From positions 1-27,779 of the forward strand of contig JABDJY010000367.1 of assembly GCA_013003285.1 (NCBI GenBank): a DNA stretch of 27,779 nucleotides, written 5' to 3'. Within the stretch, counting starts at the first letter, position 1. Each line of letters starts with the position of its first letter. Made by a program: the position numbers and the translations under genes. Under the pieces are notes generated by a model. That model ran no database searches. It was not told where the DNA came from and saw nothing but the letters and a program-made list of their open reading frames with translations. Shown piece after piece: positions 21,963 to 27,779 of this stretch. This DNA comes from Alphaproteobacteria bacterium (GTDB lineage Bacteria > Pseudomonadota > Alphaproteobacteria > UBA6615).

Positions 21963-22991
21963 ATGGCTGATCCTCGATTTTTTAACAGACAAGGCCCCAT
22001 CACACTGGGGGAGTTGGCGCGGATTTCCAGCGCCGAACTCGCGCCGGGCTGCGATGCGGAACAACTCGTCCACGATGTGGCGCCGCTGGATACAGCTGGC
22101 GCCGACGAATTGAGTTTTCTCGATAACCCCAAATACGCCGATGCCTTTCGCAGCAGCAACGCGGGCGCATGTGTGGTCGCCGCGAAATTAGCTGGTGATG
22201 CCCCCGCTGGCATGGCCGTATTGTTGAGCGACCGACCCTACCGGGCCTATGCCCTCATCGCGAGGGCGTTCTATCCGGGCGCCAGCGCGGATACGGCAAG
22301 CCGGCATCCCAGTGCAATTATCGATACGACCGCTAGCATCGGCGAGGGTTGTGCGATTGGTGCCGGCGCGATCATCGCGGCAGGCGTCGTGTTGGGCGAC
22401 AGGGTTCGGGTTGGCGCCGGGGCCGTCATCGAGACCGCCGTCACAGTTGGCGTAGAGAGCGAGATTGGCGCGGCCACGACCCTAAGTCATTGCGATATTG
22501 GCGCGCGTTGTATGCTCCACCCCGGGGTCCGGATCGGCCAACGAGGGTTCGGCTTCGACATGTCACCGGAAGGCCATCTCGATGTTCCCCAATTAGGCCG
22601 CGTTATCATCGGCGACGATGTCGAAATCGGCGCCAATTCTTGTATCGACCGAGGGGCAGGGCCGGACACCATCATTGGCGAGGGCTGCAAGATTGATAAT
22701 TTAGTGCAGATCGGGCACAACGTTCAGATGGGGAAGGGGTGTGTGGTCGTCGCTCAGGCAGGTATCGCCGGCAGCGCACAGCTTGGGGATTTTGTCGTTT
22801 TGGCGGGACAGGCGGGCATCGCCGGTCATGTCAGAGTTGCTGCTGGAACACAAATTGCCGCCCGCAGCGGCGCCATGCGCGACACCGACCCTGGAGATAA
22901 ATTAGCGGGTAACCCGGCCATACCCGCGCGCGAATATTTTCGTCAAATGGCAACATTGGCGAAGTTGACCAAGGACAAGAACTCGTCGTAA
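21963..22991 (+). CDS. lpxD: UDP-3-O-(3-hydroxyacyl)glucosamine N-acyltransferase
   Basis: A 342-residue enzyme catalysing the third step of lipid A synthesis, N-acylation of UDP-3-O-acylglucosamine from hydroxyacyl-ACP. An N-terminal uridine-binding domain (about 1-110) contains ADELSFLDNPKYADAF. It is followed by a left-handed beta-helix built from hexapeptide repeats (about 115-300), for example IGEGCAIGAGAIIAAGVVLG. LVQIGHNVQMG holds the catalytic histidine H252, equivalent to H239 of E. coli LpxD. The C-terminal helix reads YFRQMATLAKL. It begins 15 bases after skp, with GAGGAA upstream of the ATG. Confidence 0.97.
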   Translation: MADPRFFNRQGPITLGELARISSAELAPGCDAEQLVHDVAPLDTAGADELSFLDNPKYADAFRSSNAGACVVAAKLAGDAPAGMAVLLSDRPYRAYALIARAFYPGASADTASRHPSAIIDTTASIGEGCAIGAGAIIAAGVVLGDRVRVGAGAVIETAVTVGVESEIGAATTLSHCDIGARCMLHPGVRIGQRGFGFDMSPEGHLDVPQLGRVIIGDDVEIGANSCIDRGAGPDTIIGEGCKIDNLVQIGHNVQMGKGCVVVAQAGIAGSAQLGDFVVLAGQAGIAGHVRVAAGTQIAARSGAMRDTDPGDKLAGNPAIPAREYFRQMATLAKLTKDKNSS

Positions 22992-23036
22992 CCGCGCCAT
23001 GAGCGGCATCACTGTTAAATCCCTGGAATTTACAAT

Positions 23037-23519
23037 ATGAGCACCAATCTGAAAGCAACCGACACTGATTTGGCCCCTCGGACGTCCCTAGACGTGCTGG
23101 AGGTGATGGAACTAATTCCCCATCGCCCACCATTTCTAATGATCGACCGGGTCGAAGATATCATCCGACACGAGAGAGCTTTTGGCGTTAAAAACGTCAG
23201 TATCAACGAGGATTTTTTTGCCGGACACTTCCCGGCGCGACCGGTACTTCCGGGCGTCCTGATCGTCGAAGCAATGGCGCAAACTGCCGGCGTACTGGTT
23301 GTCGAAACCCTGGGCGAGAGCGAGCGTGGCAAGTTGGTCTATTTCATGACAATCGACAATGCACGGTTTCGCAAACCGGTGGTGCCGGGCGACCAGTTGC
23401 GACTAGAGGTCACCGTTAAACGACATCGGGGTCCGGTTTGGAAGTTCGAGGGCAAGGCAACGGTCGATGGCCAGACAGTGGCCGAGGCTACCTATTCCGC
23501 CATGATTATGGACGATTGA
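23037..23519 (+). CDS. fabZ: 3-hydroxyacyl-ACP dehydratase FabZ
   Basis: A 160-residue hot-dog-fold dehydratase that converts 3-hydroxyacyl-ACP to trans-2-enoyl-ACP in fatty acid elongation. It shares 3-hydroxyacyl-ACP substrates with the flanking lipid A acyltransferases, which explains the conserved linkage. LIPHRPPFLMIDRV is the family signature; catalytic H64 in AGHFPARPVLPG and E78 in IVEAMAQTAG have the same 14-residue spacing as H54/E68 of E. coli FabZ. The start at 23037 has no strong Shine-Dalgarno. Its TGA stop directly abuts the ATG of lpxA. Confidence 0.97.
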   Translation: MSTNLKATDTDLAPRTSLDVLEVMELIPHRPPFLMIDRVEDIIRHERAFGVKNVSINEDFFAGHFPARPVLPGVLIVEAMAQTAGVLVVETLGESERGKLVYFMTIDNARFRKPVVPGDQLRLEVTVKRHRGPVWKFEGKATVDGQTVAEATYSAMIMDD

Positions 23520-24335
23520 ATGACCGATCCTAATTCTAGCGGCATTCATCCCACCGCCATTGTTGCGCCCGAGGCCAGTCTCGGTAACGGCGTTGAAATT
23601 GGCCCCTATTGTGTTGTGGGCTCGCAGGTCTCCCTCGGTGACGGTGTTAAGTTACATTCCCATGTGGTTATCGACGGGCTGACGACCATCGGTGAGGACA
23701 CCGCCATATATCCCTTCGCCTCGATCGGGCTGCCGCCGCAGGATCTCAAATACCGCGGCGAAGACTCCAGATTGGTCATCGGCGCCCGCAATCAAATTCG
23801 CGAACATGTCACTATGAATCCCGGTACCGAGGGCGGTGCTATGGAAACGCGGGTTGGTGACGATTGCCTGTTCATGATCGCCACCCACGTCGCCCACGAT
23901 TGCATTATCGGCAACCATGTCATCCTCGCCAACAATGCCGCCCTGGGCGGGCATGTGGTAGTCGACGATTACGCCATTATCGGCGGCTTATCGGCGGTGC
24001 ATCAGTTCGTGCGCATTGGCGCCCACGCCATGGTCGGCGGCATGTCGGGGATCGAGCAAGACCTCATCCCCTTCGGGTCCGCCATGGGCGAACGGGCCCG
24101 GCTACGCGGGCTAAATCTGGTGGGACTGCAGCGGCGCGACTTCTCCCGCGAAGATATCCAAACCTTGCGCACAGCCTATCGGTTGATGTTCGCCCCGGAA
24201 GGCACTCTCGCCGAGCGTATCGACGATGTGGTCAGACTCTATGGTGAAAACGTCGCCGTCATGGAGATCGTTGAATTTATTCGCGCCGAGACGTCGCGCG
24301 CCGTACTGCAGCCAAAATCGAGCAATGGCAGCTAA
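23520..24335 (+). CDS. lpxA: UDP-N-acetylglucosamine O-acyltransferase
   Basis: A 271-residue cytoplasmic acyltransferase performing the first step of lipid A synthesis: transfer of a 3-hydroxyacyl chain from ACP to the 3-OH of UDP-GlcNAc. The N-terminal two thirds is a left-handed beta-helix of hexapeptide repeats starting at IHPTAIVAPEASLGNGVEIGPY. LKYRGEDSRLVIG, HVTMNPGTEGG and ATHVAHDCIIGNH are family landmarks; H126 is the catalytic base (H125 in E. coli). A C-terminal helical domain begins near GLNLVGLQRRDFS. The start codon directly follows the fabZ stop, and the last 11 bases overlap the start of lpxI. Confidence 0.97.
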   Translation: MTDPNSSGIHPTAIVAPEASLGNGVEIGPYCVVGSQVSLGDGVKLHSHVVIDGLTTIGEDTAIYPFASIGLPPQDLKYRGEDSRLVIGARNQIREHVTMNPGTEGGAMETRVGDDCLFMIATHVAHDCIIGNHVILANNAALGGHVVVDDYAIIGGLSAVHQFVRIGAHAMVGGMSGIEQDLIPFGSAMGERARLRGLNLVGLQRRDFSREDIQTLRTAYRLMFAPEGTLAERIDDVVRLYGENVAVMEIVEFIRAETSRAVLQPKSSNGS

Positions 24336-25170
24336 ACTCGGCATCCTGGCCGGCGGCGGCCCGCTTCCTGGAAACCTTATCGAAGCTTGCCGCTCCAGCG
24401 GCCGGGATTACTTTGTATTGGCCTTCGAGGGCCAGGCCGATCCCGAGGTCATCGGCGAAGCGCCGCAGGCCTGGGTGCGCCTCGGTGCCGTCGAAGAAGC
24501 CATCGGTCGGCTGCGGGCCGAACAATGCGAGGAGCTGGTCCTGGCCGGCCCTGTCCAGCGTCCCAGTCTGGCCGAATTGCGCCCCGATCGCCGTGCCGCC
24601 CGCTTTCTCGCCCGTGGCCTTCTGAGCAAGGGCGATAACGGCCTGCTCGGCGCGGTCGTGCGCAGCTTGGAAGAAGAAGAGGGTTTTCGCGTCGTCGGCG
24701 CCGATGCCATCCTGGCTGATTTACGCGCTGGCGCCGGCCCCTTTGGAAATCACCAGCCGGACCAAGACGACGAGGCCGACATCACGCGCGGCGTCCATGT
24801 CGTCTACCAGATCGGCCGGCTCGATATTGGCCAGGCGGTCGTGGTGCGCCAAGGTGTCGTGCTCGGCGTCGAAGCGGCCGAAGGGACCGAAGCCCTGCTG
24901 CAACGGTGCAGCGCGTTTAATGGCGAAAACCGCGGCGGTGTCCTGGTGAAACTGCCCAAGCCGGGGCAGGAAAAACGCGCCGATCTCCCCACCATCGGGC
25001 CCAACACCGTTGCCGGCGCCGCGGCGGCTGGTTTAGCGGGCATTGCCGTAGCGGCCGGCGCGACTTTGGTCATCGAGCCCAACCGTGTGACCGCGGACGC
25101 CGATGCCGCTGGGCTATTCATCGTTGGGATTAAGCCGAACGATTACTACGCCGACTACGACGTCGCCTAG
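24325..25170 (+). CDS. lpxI: UDP-2,3-diacylglucosamine pyrophosphatase LpxI
   Basis: A 281-residue LpxI (former DUF1009) enzyme that hydrolyses UDP-2,3-diacylglucosamine to lipid X and UMP, the step done by LpxH in E. coli. The N-terminal domain starts with KLGILAGGGPLPGNLIEACR; the C-terminal domain contains LVKLPKPGQEKRADLPTIG and the glycine/alanine-rich GLAGIAVAAGATLVIE. D220 in RADLPTIG most likely matches the catalytic aspartate known from Caulobacter LpxI. I chose the ATG at 24325, overlapping lpxA by 11 bases and matching the family N-terminus; longer in-frame extensions lie inside lpxA. Its position between lpxA and lpxB is the usual alphaproteobacterial arrangement. Confidence 0.95.
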   Translation: MAAKLGILAGGGPLPGNLIEACRSSGRDYFVLAFEGQADPEVIGEAPQAWVRLGAVEEAIGRLRAEQCEELVLAGPVQRPSLAELRPDRRAARFLARGLLSKGDNGLLGAVVRSLEEEEGFRVVGADAILADLRAGAGPFGNHQPDQDDEADITRGVHVVYQIGRLDIGQAVVVRQGVVLGVEAAEGTEALLQRCSAFNGENRGGVLVKLPKPGQEKRADLPTIGPNTVAGAAAAGLAGIAVAAGATLVIEPNRVTADADAAGLFIVGIKPNDYYADYDVA

Positions 25171-25196
25171 GCACGTCAGACTTTCACAGAAACGCT

Positions 25197-26369
25197 ATGG
25201 CAAGCCCGGACGACCGTTTGCATATATTCATCGTCGTCGGCGAACCGTCCGGTGATGTTCTCGGTGCCCGGTTGATGGCGGCGCTTTCTCGCGCCAACCC
25301 GGGCGAGATTAAATATTCCGGCGTGGGCGGGCCGCTAATGGAGGCCCAGGGTCTCGAAAGCCTGTTCGATTATCGCCAACTCGCTGTGATGGGCCTTCTC
25401 GAAGTTCTACCCCAGGCGCCCCGACTATTACGGCGCATTCGCGATGTGGCTGGAGCAGTCGAAGCCGAACAACCCGACGCGATCATCACTATCGACGCAC
25501 CGAGCTTCGGGTTCGCCGTACTAAAGCGACTGAAAAGCCACAACCAACCGCGTATCCATTATGTCGCGCCCCAGGTCTGGGCCTGGCGGCCCAAAAGAGC
25601 GGCTAAGATCAAAAAATATGTCGATCACGTTTTGGCGCTTTTACCCTTCGAGGCACCCTATTTCGACGCCGCCGGCATGCCATGTACCTTTGTCGGTCAT
25701 TCGATCCTGGAACATGTTGCGAGTGCCGAAGACGGTAAGGCGTTTCGCGCCCGACACGGTATTGCCGAAGATGCCCTTGTCTTGTGTGCACTGCCCGGAA
25801 GCCGGCGAAACGAAGTTCGCAAGTTAAAACCCGTGATCGCCGACGTGATCAGCCGGGTCGCAAAGCGCCACAGCAACCTGCATGTGGTCATTCCGACCGT
25901 CTCGACCGTCGTCCATGATGTCTGCGACCTGGCCTCTACTGGGGTTCCGACAACCATAATCGACGACGCAGACGAGAAATCGGCCGCCATGGCGGCTTCC
26001 GACGCGGCTATCGCAGCATCGGGCACGGCGACGCTGGAACTCGTCTGCGCTAACGTGCCCACCGTCGTCATTTATAAGGTCGCGCTGATTACCGGTTGGC
26101 TGGGACGCTATCTGGCGAACGTCAAATACGCCTCGATCGCCAACATTTTGGCGGACCGGGAGCTGCTGCCGGAATTTCTACAGGAATATTGCAAGCCGAA
26201 GGACGTTACGGCGGCTTTGCTCGAACTGATTGAGGACGATACAAGACGGCGGGAAGTGATCGACGGTGAGATTGACATAGTGCGCCAACTCACATTCGAC
26301 GGGCAAGCGCCCAGCGAGAAAGCAGCCGACGAGGTTCTGCGATTAATCAATGAATTCAAACACAGGTAA
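25197..26369 (+). CDS. lpxB: Lipid-A-disaccharide synthase
   Basis: A 390-residue GT-B-fold glycosyltransferase (GT19) that condenses lipid X with UDP-2,3-diacylglucosamine to form the lipid A disaccharide at the inner membrane surface. FIVVGEPSGDVLGARLMAAL is the diagnostic N-terminal segment, with the GEPSGD motif. IHYVAPQVWAWRPKRAAKIKKY, LPFEAPYF, FVGHSILEH and LPGSRRNEVRKLKPV follow in the expected order, and ASGTATLELVCANVPTVVIYK is the nucleotide-sugar-binding region near the C-terminus. The start is 26 bases after lpxI without an evident Shine-Dalgarno. It uses both the product and the substrate of LpxI, which fits the order of genes. Confidence 0.97.
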   Translation: MASPDDRLHIFIVVGEPSGDVLGARLMAALSRANPGEIKYSGVGGPLMEAQGLESLFDYRQLAVMGLLEVLPQAPRLLRRIRDVAGAVEAEQPDAIITIDAPSFGFAVLKRLKSHNQPRIHYVAPQVWAWRPKRAAKIKKYVDHVLALLPFEAPYFDAAGMPCTFVGHSILEHVASAEDGKAFRARHGIAEDALVLCALPGSRRNEVRKLKPVIADVISRVAKRHSNLHVVIPTVSTVVHDVCDLASTGVPTTIIDDADEKSAAMAASDAAIAASGTATLELVCANVPTVVIYKVALITGWLGRYLANVKYASIANILADRELLPEFLQEYCKPKDVTAALLELIEDDTRRREVIDGEIDIVRQLTFDGQAPSEKAADEVLRLINEFKHR

Positions 26370-26413
26370 TCGTGCCGGAATTCCGCTATCATAGCTGACC
26401 ACACAATTTTGAT

Positions 26414-26848
26414 ATGGCGAATTCAATGACCAGCACATCCGAATCCGAAAGCACCGGACAATACCGGCTTCTCCACACCATGATCCGGGTCAAGGACCTC
26501 GATCGCACGATCGATTTCTACACCCGCCTGTTGGGTATGCGCGTCATTCGCCGTAAGGACTTTGAGGGCGGACGGTTTACCAATGTGTTCGTCGGTTATG
26601 GCGACGAGGACAGCGAAACAGTGCTCGAGCTGACCCACAATTGGGATCAGGACGAACCCTATACGCATGGCAGCGGGTTCGGCCATCTGGCGGTCGGCGT
26701 GCCCGATATCTATGCCACTTGTACGGCGTTGGAAGCGGAGAACGTCAGTATTCCCCGTCCGCCGGGCCCCATGAAGCATGGCACGACGGTCATTGCGTTT
26801 ATCGAAGACCCGGACGGCTACAAGATTGAACTCATCGAACGAAGCTGA
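26414..26848 (+). CDS. gloA: Lactoylglutathione lyase (glyoxalase I)
   Basis: A 144-residue vicinal-oxygen-chelate protein that isomerises the methylglyoxal-glutathione hemithioacetal to S-lactoylglutathione. Two VOC half-domains are visible: LLHTMIRVKDLDRTIDFYTRLLGM and GFGHLAVGVPDIY. The four metal ligands are present as H21, E72, H91 and E139, with spacings of 51, 19 and 48 residues against 51, 18 and 48 in E. coli GloA, so a nickel/cobalt-type enzyme is likely. The N-terminus is about 15 residues longer than usual and polar (STSESESTGQ); the ATG at 26426 is an alternative start. No clear ribosome binding site precedes either. It follows lpxB by 44 bases and may share its transcript or have a weak promoter. 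Confidence 0.95.
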   Translation: MANSMTSTSESESTGQYRLLHTMIRVKDLDRTIDFYTRLLGMRVIRRKDFEGGRFTNVFVGYGDEDSETVLELTHNWDQDEPYTHGSGFGHLAVGVPDIYATCTALEAENVSIPRPPGPMKHGTTVIAFIEDPDGYKIELIERS

Positions 26849-26859
26849 TCGGACACGCC

Positions 26860-27351
26860 ATGACATCCGACAAAAAAAGCGTTGAGCAACTGATCGTCGA
26901 CCCCAAATCGATCGCCCCGGATAGCGGGTCCGCCTATCCACCGCCCTTCGACCAGATCGTCCAGGGTCGCCACCGTCATCGTCTGTCGCCCGCCATCGGC
27001 CTCACCAAGTTCGGCGCCAATCTGGTCCACCTCGAACCGGGATCGGCCTCCTCGGCGCGCCACTGGCACACCGAGCAGGATGAGTTCGTCTATGTGGTGA
27101 CCGGCATTGCGACCTTGGTCACCGACGAAGGCGAAACAGAGCTGGGGCAGGGCATGGCCGCCGGTTTTCCGGCCGGTAACCCCAACGGCCACCAGGTGGC
27201 CAATCGCAGCGACACCGACGTCTGGTATCTCGAAATTGGCGACCGTCCACAAAGCGAAGATGTCACCTATCCCGATGTGGACATGGTAAACACCGTGACC
27301 GGTGGGCGACCCCATTTCACTCGTAAAGACGGCTCGGAATTCGACGGTTAG
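26860..27351 (+). CDS. Cupin-domain protein with intact metal-binding motif
   Basis: A 163-residue protein with one canonical cupin domain. Motif 1 is complete: H68, H70 and E75 in ARHWHTEQDEFVYVVTG follow the G-x5-HxH-x4-E-x6-G pattern. Motif 2, FPAGNPNGHQVANRS, supplies H111. An N-terminal extension (about 1-45) contains LIVDPKSIAP and AYPPPF, and the C-terminal tail ends in HFTRKDGSEFDG. No signal peptide is seen, so it is probably cytoplasmic. It is not closely similar to the three small cupins elsewhere in the window. It starts 11 bases after gloA, suggesting cotranscription. A sugar- or small-acid-modifying role is possible, but the substrate cannot be assigned. Confidence 0.88.
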   Translation: MTSDKKSVEQLIVDPKSIAPDSGSAYPPPFDQIVQGRHRHRLSPAIGLTKFGANLVHLEPGSASSARHWHTEQDEFVYVVTGIATLVTDEGETELGQGMAAGFPAGNPNGHQVANRSDTDVWYLEIGDRPQSEDVTYPDVDMVNTVTGGRPHFTRKDGSEFDG

Positions 27352-27386
27352 AGCGGGCCGCGGTCTCTCTGTCGGGGCCGCCGCTC

Positions 27387-27412
27387 ACCGATCCTATCGT
27401 TTGTCGATCGGT
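27387..27412. terminator. Hairpin at the convergent end of gltA
   Basis: ACCGATC (27387-27393) and GATCGGT (27406-27412) pair as a perfect 7-bp stem with a 12-base loop and overlap the last codons of gltA. With the GC-rich 42-base gap to the left it could terminate transcription between the convergent genes; no U-tract is present on either strand. Confidence 0.3.
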
Positions 27413-27779
27413 ATGAATTCACGTTCGACAGAGCCATTATAGAGCTGGCGCGGCCGACCGATCCGTTGACCCGGGTCCTCGATCATCTCTTTCCACTGGG
27501 CGATCCAGCCGACGGTGCGGGCCAGCGCGAATAGCACGGTAAACATGCTGGTGGGGAAGCCGATGGCGCTGAGGATGATGCCCGAATAGAAATCCACATT
27601 GGGGAACAGCTTGCGTTCGACGAAATATTCGTCTTCCAGAGCGATGCGCTCCAACTCCATGGCCAATTCGAGCAACGGGTTTTTGATGCCGACTTCCTCG
27701 AGCACTTCATAGGTCGATTTCTTGAGCACCCCGGCGCGCGGATCATAATTCTTGTAGACGCGGTGGCCAAAGCCCATCA
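27394..27779 (-). CDS. gltA: Citrate synthase, C-terminal part (5' end beyond window)
   Basis: The minus-strand frame ends with a TAG at 27396-27394 and is open to the right edge, giving the last 127 complete codons. Citrate synthase condenses acetyl-CoA with oxaloacetate at the entry to the TCA cycle. MGFGHRVYKNYDPRA contains the catalytic histidine (H305 in E. coli) and an oxaloacetate-binding arginine; FPNVDFYSGI contains the catalytic aspartate (D362 in E. coli). The tail GRPRQLYNGSVEREFIPIDKR is typical of the NADH-sensitive, type II proteobacterial enzyme. The two bases beyond the first complete ATG fit a leucine codon (xTG), so that methionine is internal, not the start. It is convergent with the preceding cupin, a position next to the lpx cluster often seen in alphaproteobacteria. 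Confidence 0.96.
   Translation of the reverse strand, partial: MGFGHRVYKNYDPRAGVLKKSTYEVLEEVGIKNPLLELAMELERIALEDEYFVERKLFPNVDFYSGIILSAIGFPTSMFTVLFALARTVGWIAQWKEMIEDPGQRIGRPRQLYNGSVEREFIPIDKR

Noticed and set aside
22300..24100. Repeated glycine/isoleucine-coding units in lpxD and lpxA
   Set aside because: These are the hexapeptide repeats of the left-handed beta-helix fold at protein level, not DNA repeats or a CRISPR array.
24226..24324. Upstream extension of the lpxI frame into lpxA
   Set aside because: The LpxI family N-terminus starts at the ATG at 24325; the extra residues are antisense-like and unconserved in character.
26376..26385. CGGAATTCCG perfect palindrome before gloA
   Set aside because: A 10-bp palindrome is expected many times in a window this size and it has no paired copy or promoter context.
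1..27779. tRNA, rRNA, CRISPR, prophage, insertion sequence or toxin-antitoxin elements
   Set aside because: Nothing with the required motifs, regular repeats, terminal inverted repeats or transposase/integrase domains is visible on either strand.

Overview
This window is a largely colinear, housekeeping stretch of an alphaproteobacterial chromosome, most likely a Rhodospirillales-like lineage. The assignment rests on gene order (proS-lolC/E-lolD-dnaE, then rpsB-tsf-pyrH-frr-uppS-cdsA-dxr-rseP-bamA-skp-lpxD-fabZ-lpxA-lpxI-lpxB with a convergent gltA), the short prolyl-tRNA synthetase without an editing insert, LpxI in place of LpxH, a single LolC/E-type permease, and an Ala/Glu/Pro-rich tail on ribosomal protein S2. 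The DNA is moderately GC-rich with no sign of phage, insertion sequence, CRISPR array, tRNA or rRNA.

Layout. 1-988 (minus) is the start-proximal part of a chromate transporter, running off the left edge and divergent from a 3-methyladenine DNA glycosylase I (1035-1568). A small secreted protein of unknown function and a membrane-bound class III nucleotide cyclase follow. From 3613 to 6861 proS, a LolC/E permease and LolD overlap end to start; dnaE follows with its own strong ribosome binding site. Between dnaE and rpsB lies a tandem array of three small paralogous cupins (10534-11583), the main accessory insertion.

From 11781 to 26369 runs a long cluster joining translation (S2, EF-Ts, RRF), pyrimidine nucleotide supply (UMP kinase), isoprenoid carrier and phospholipid synthesis (Dxr, UppS, CdsA), intramembrane proteolysis (RseP), outer-membrane protein assembly (BamA, Skp) and lipid A synthesis (LpxD, FabZ, LpxA, LpxI, LpxB). 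Most neighbours overlap or are separated by under 50 bases. A glyoxalase I and a larger cupin lie between lpxB and the convergent, right-truncated citrate synthase gene.

The most interesting non-coding signal is the rpsB leader (11678-11773). Hand pairing gives a three-way-junction fold (closing stem plus two hairpins) and a 7-bp pseudoknot between the junction and the bases immediately before the rpsB Shine-Dalgarno sequence, which looks like an autoregulatory ribosomal-protein leader. The triple cupin array, in which the usual cupin metal-ligand glutamate is absent, is the most interesting protein-coding oddity. No wholly new multi-gene system is evident; most of the window is conserved core genome.
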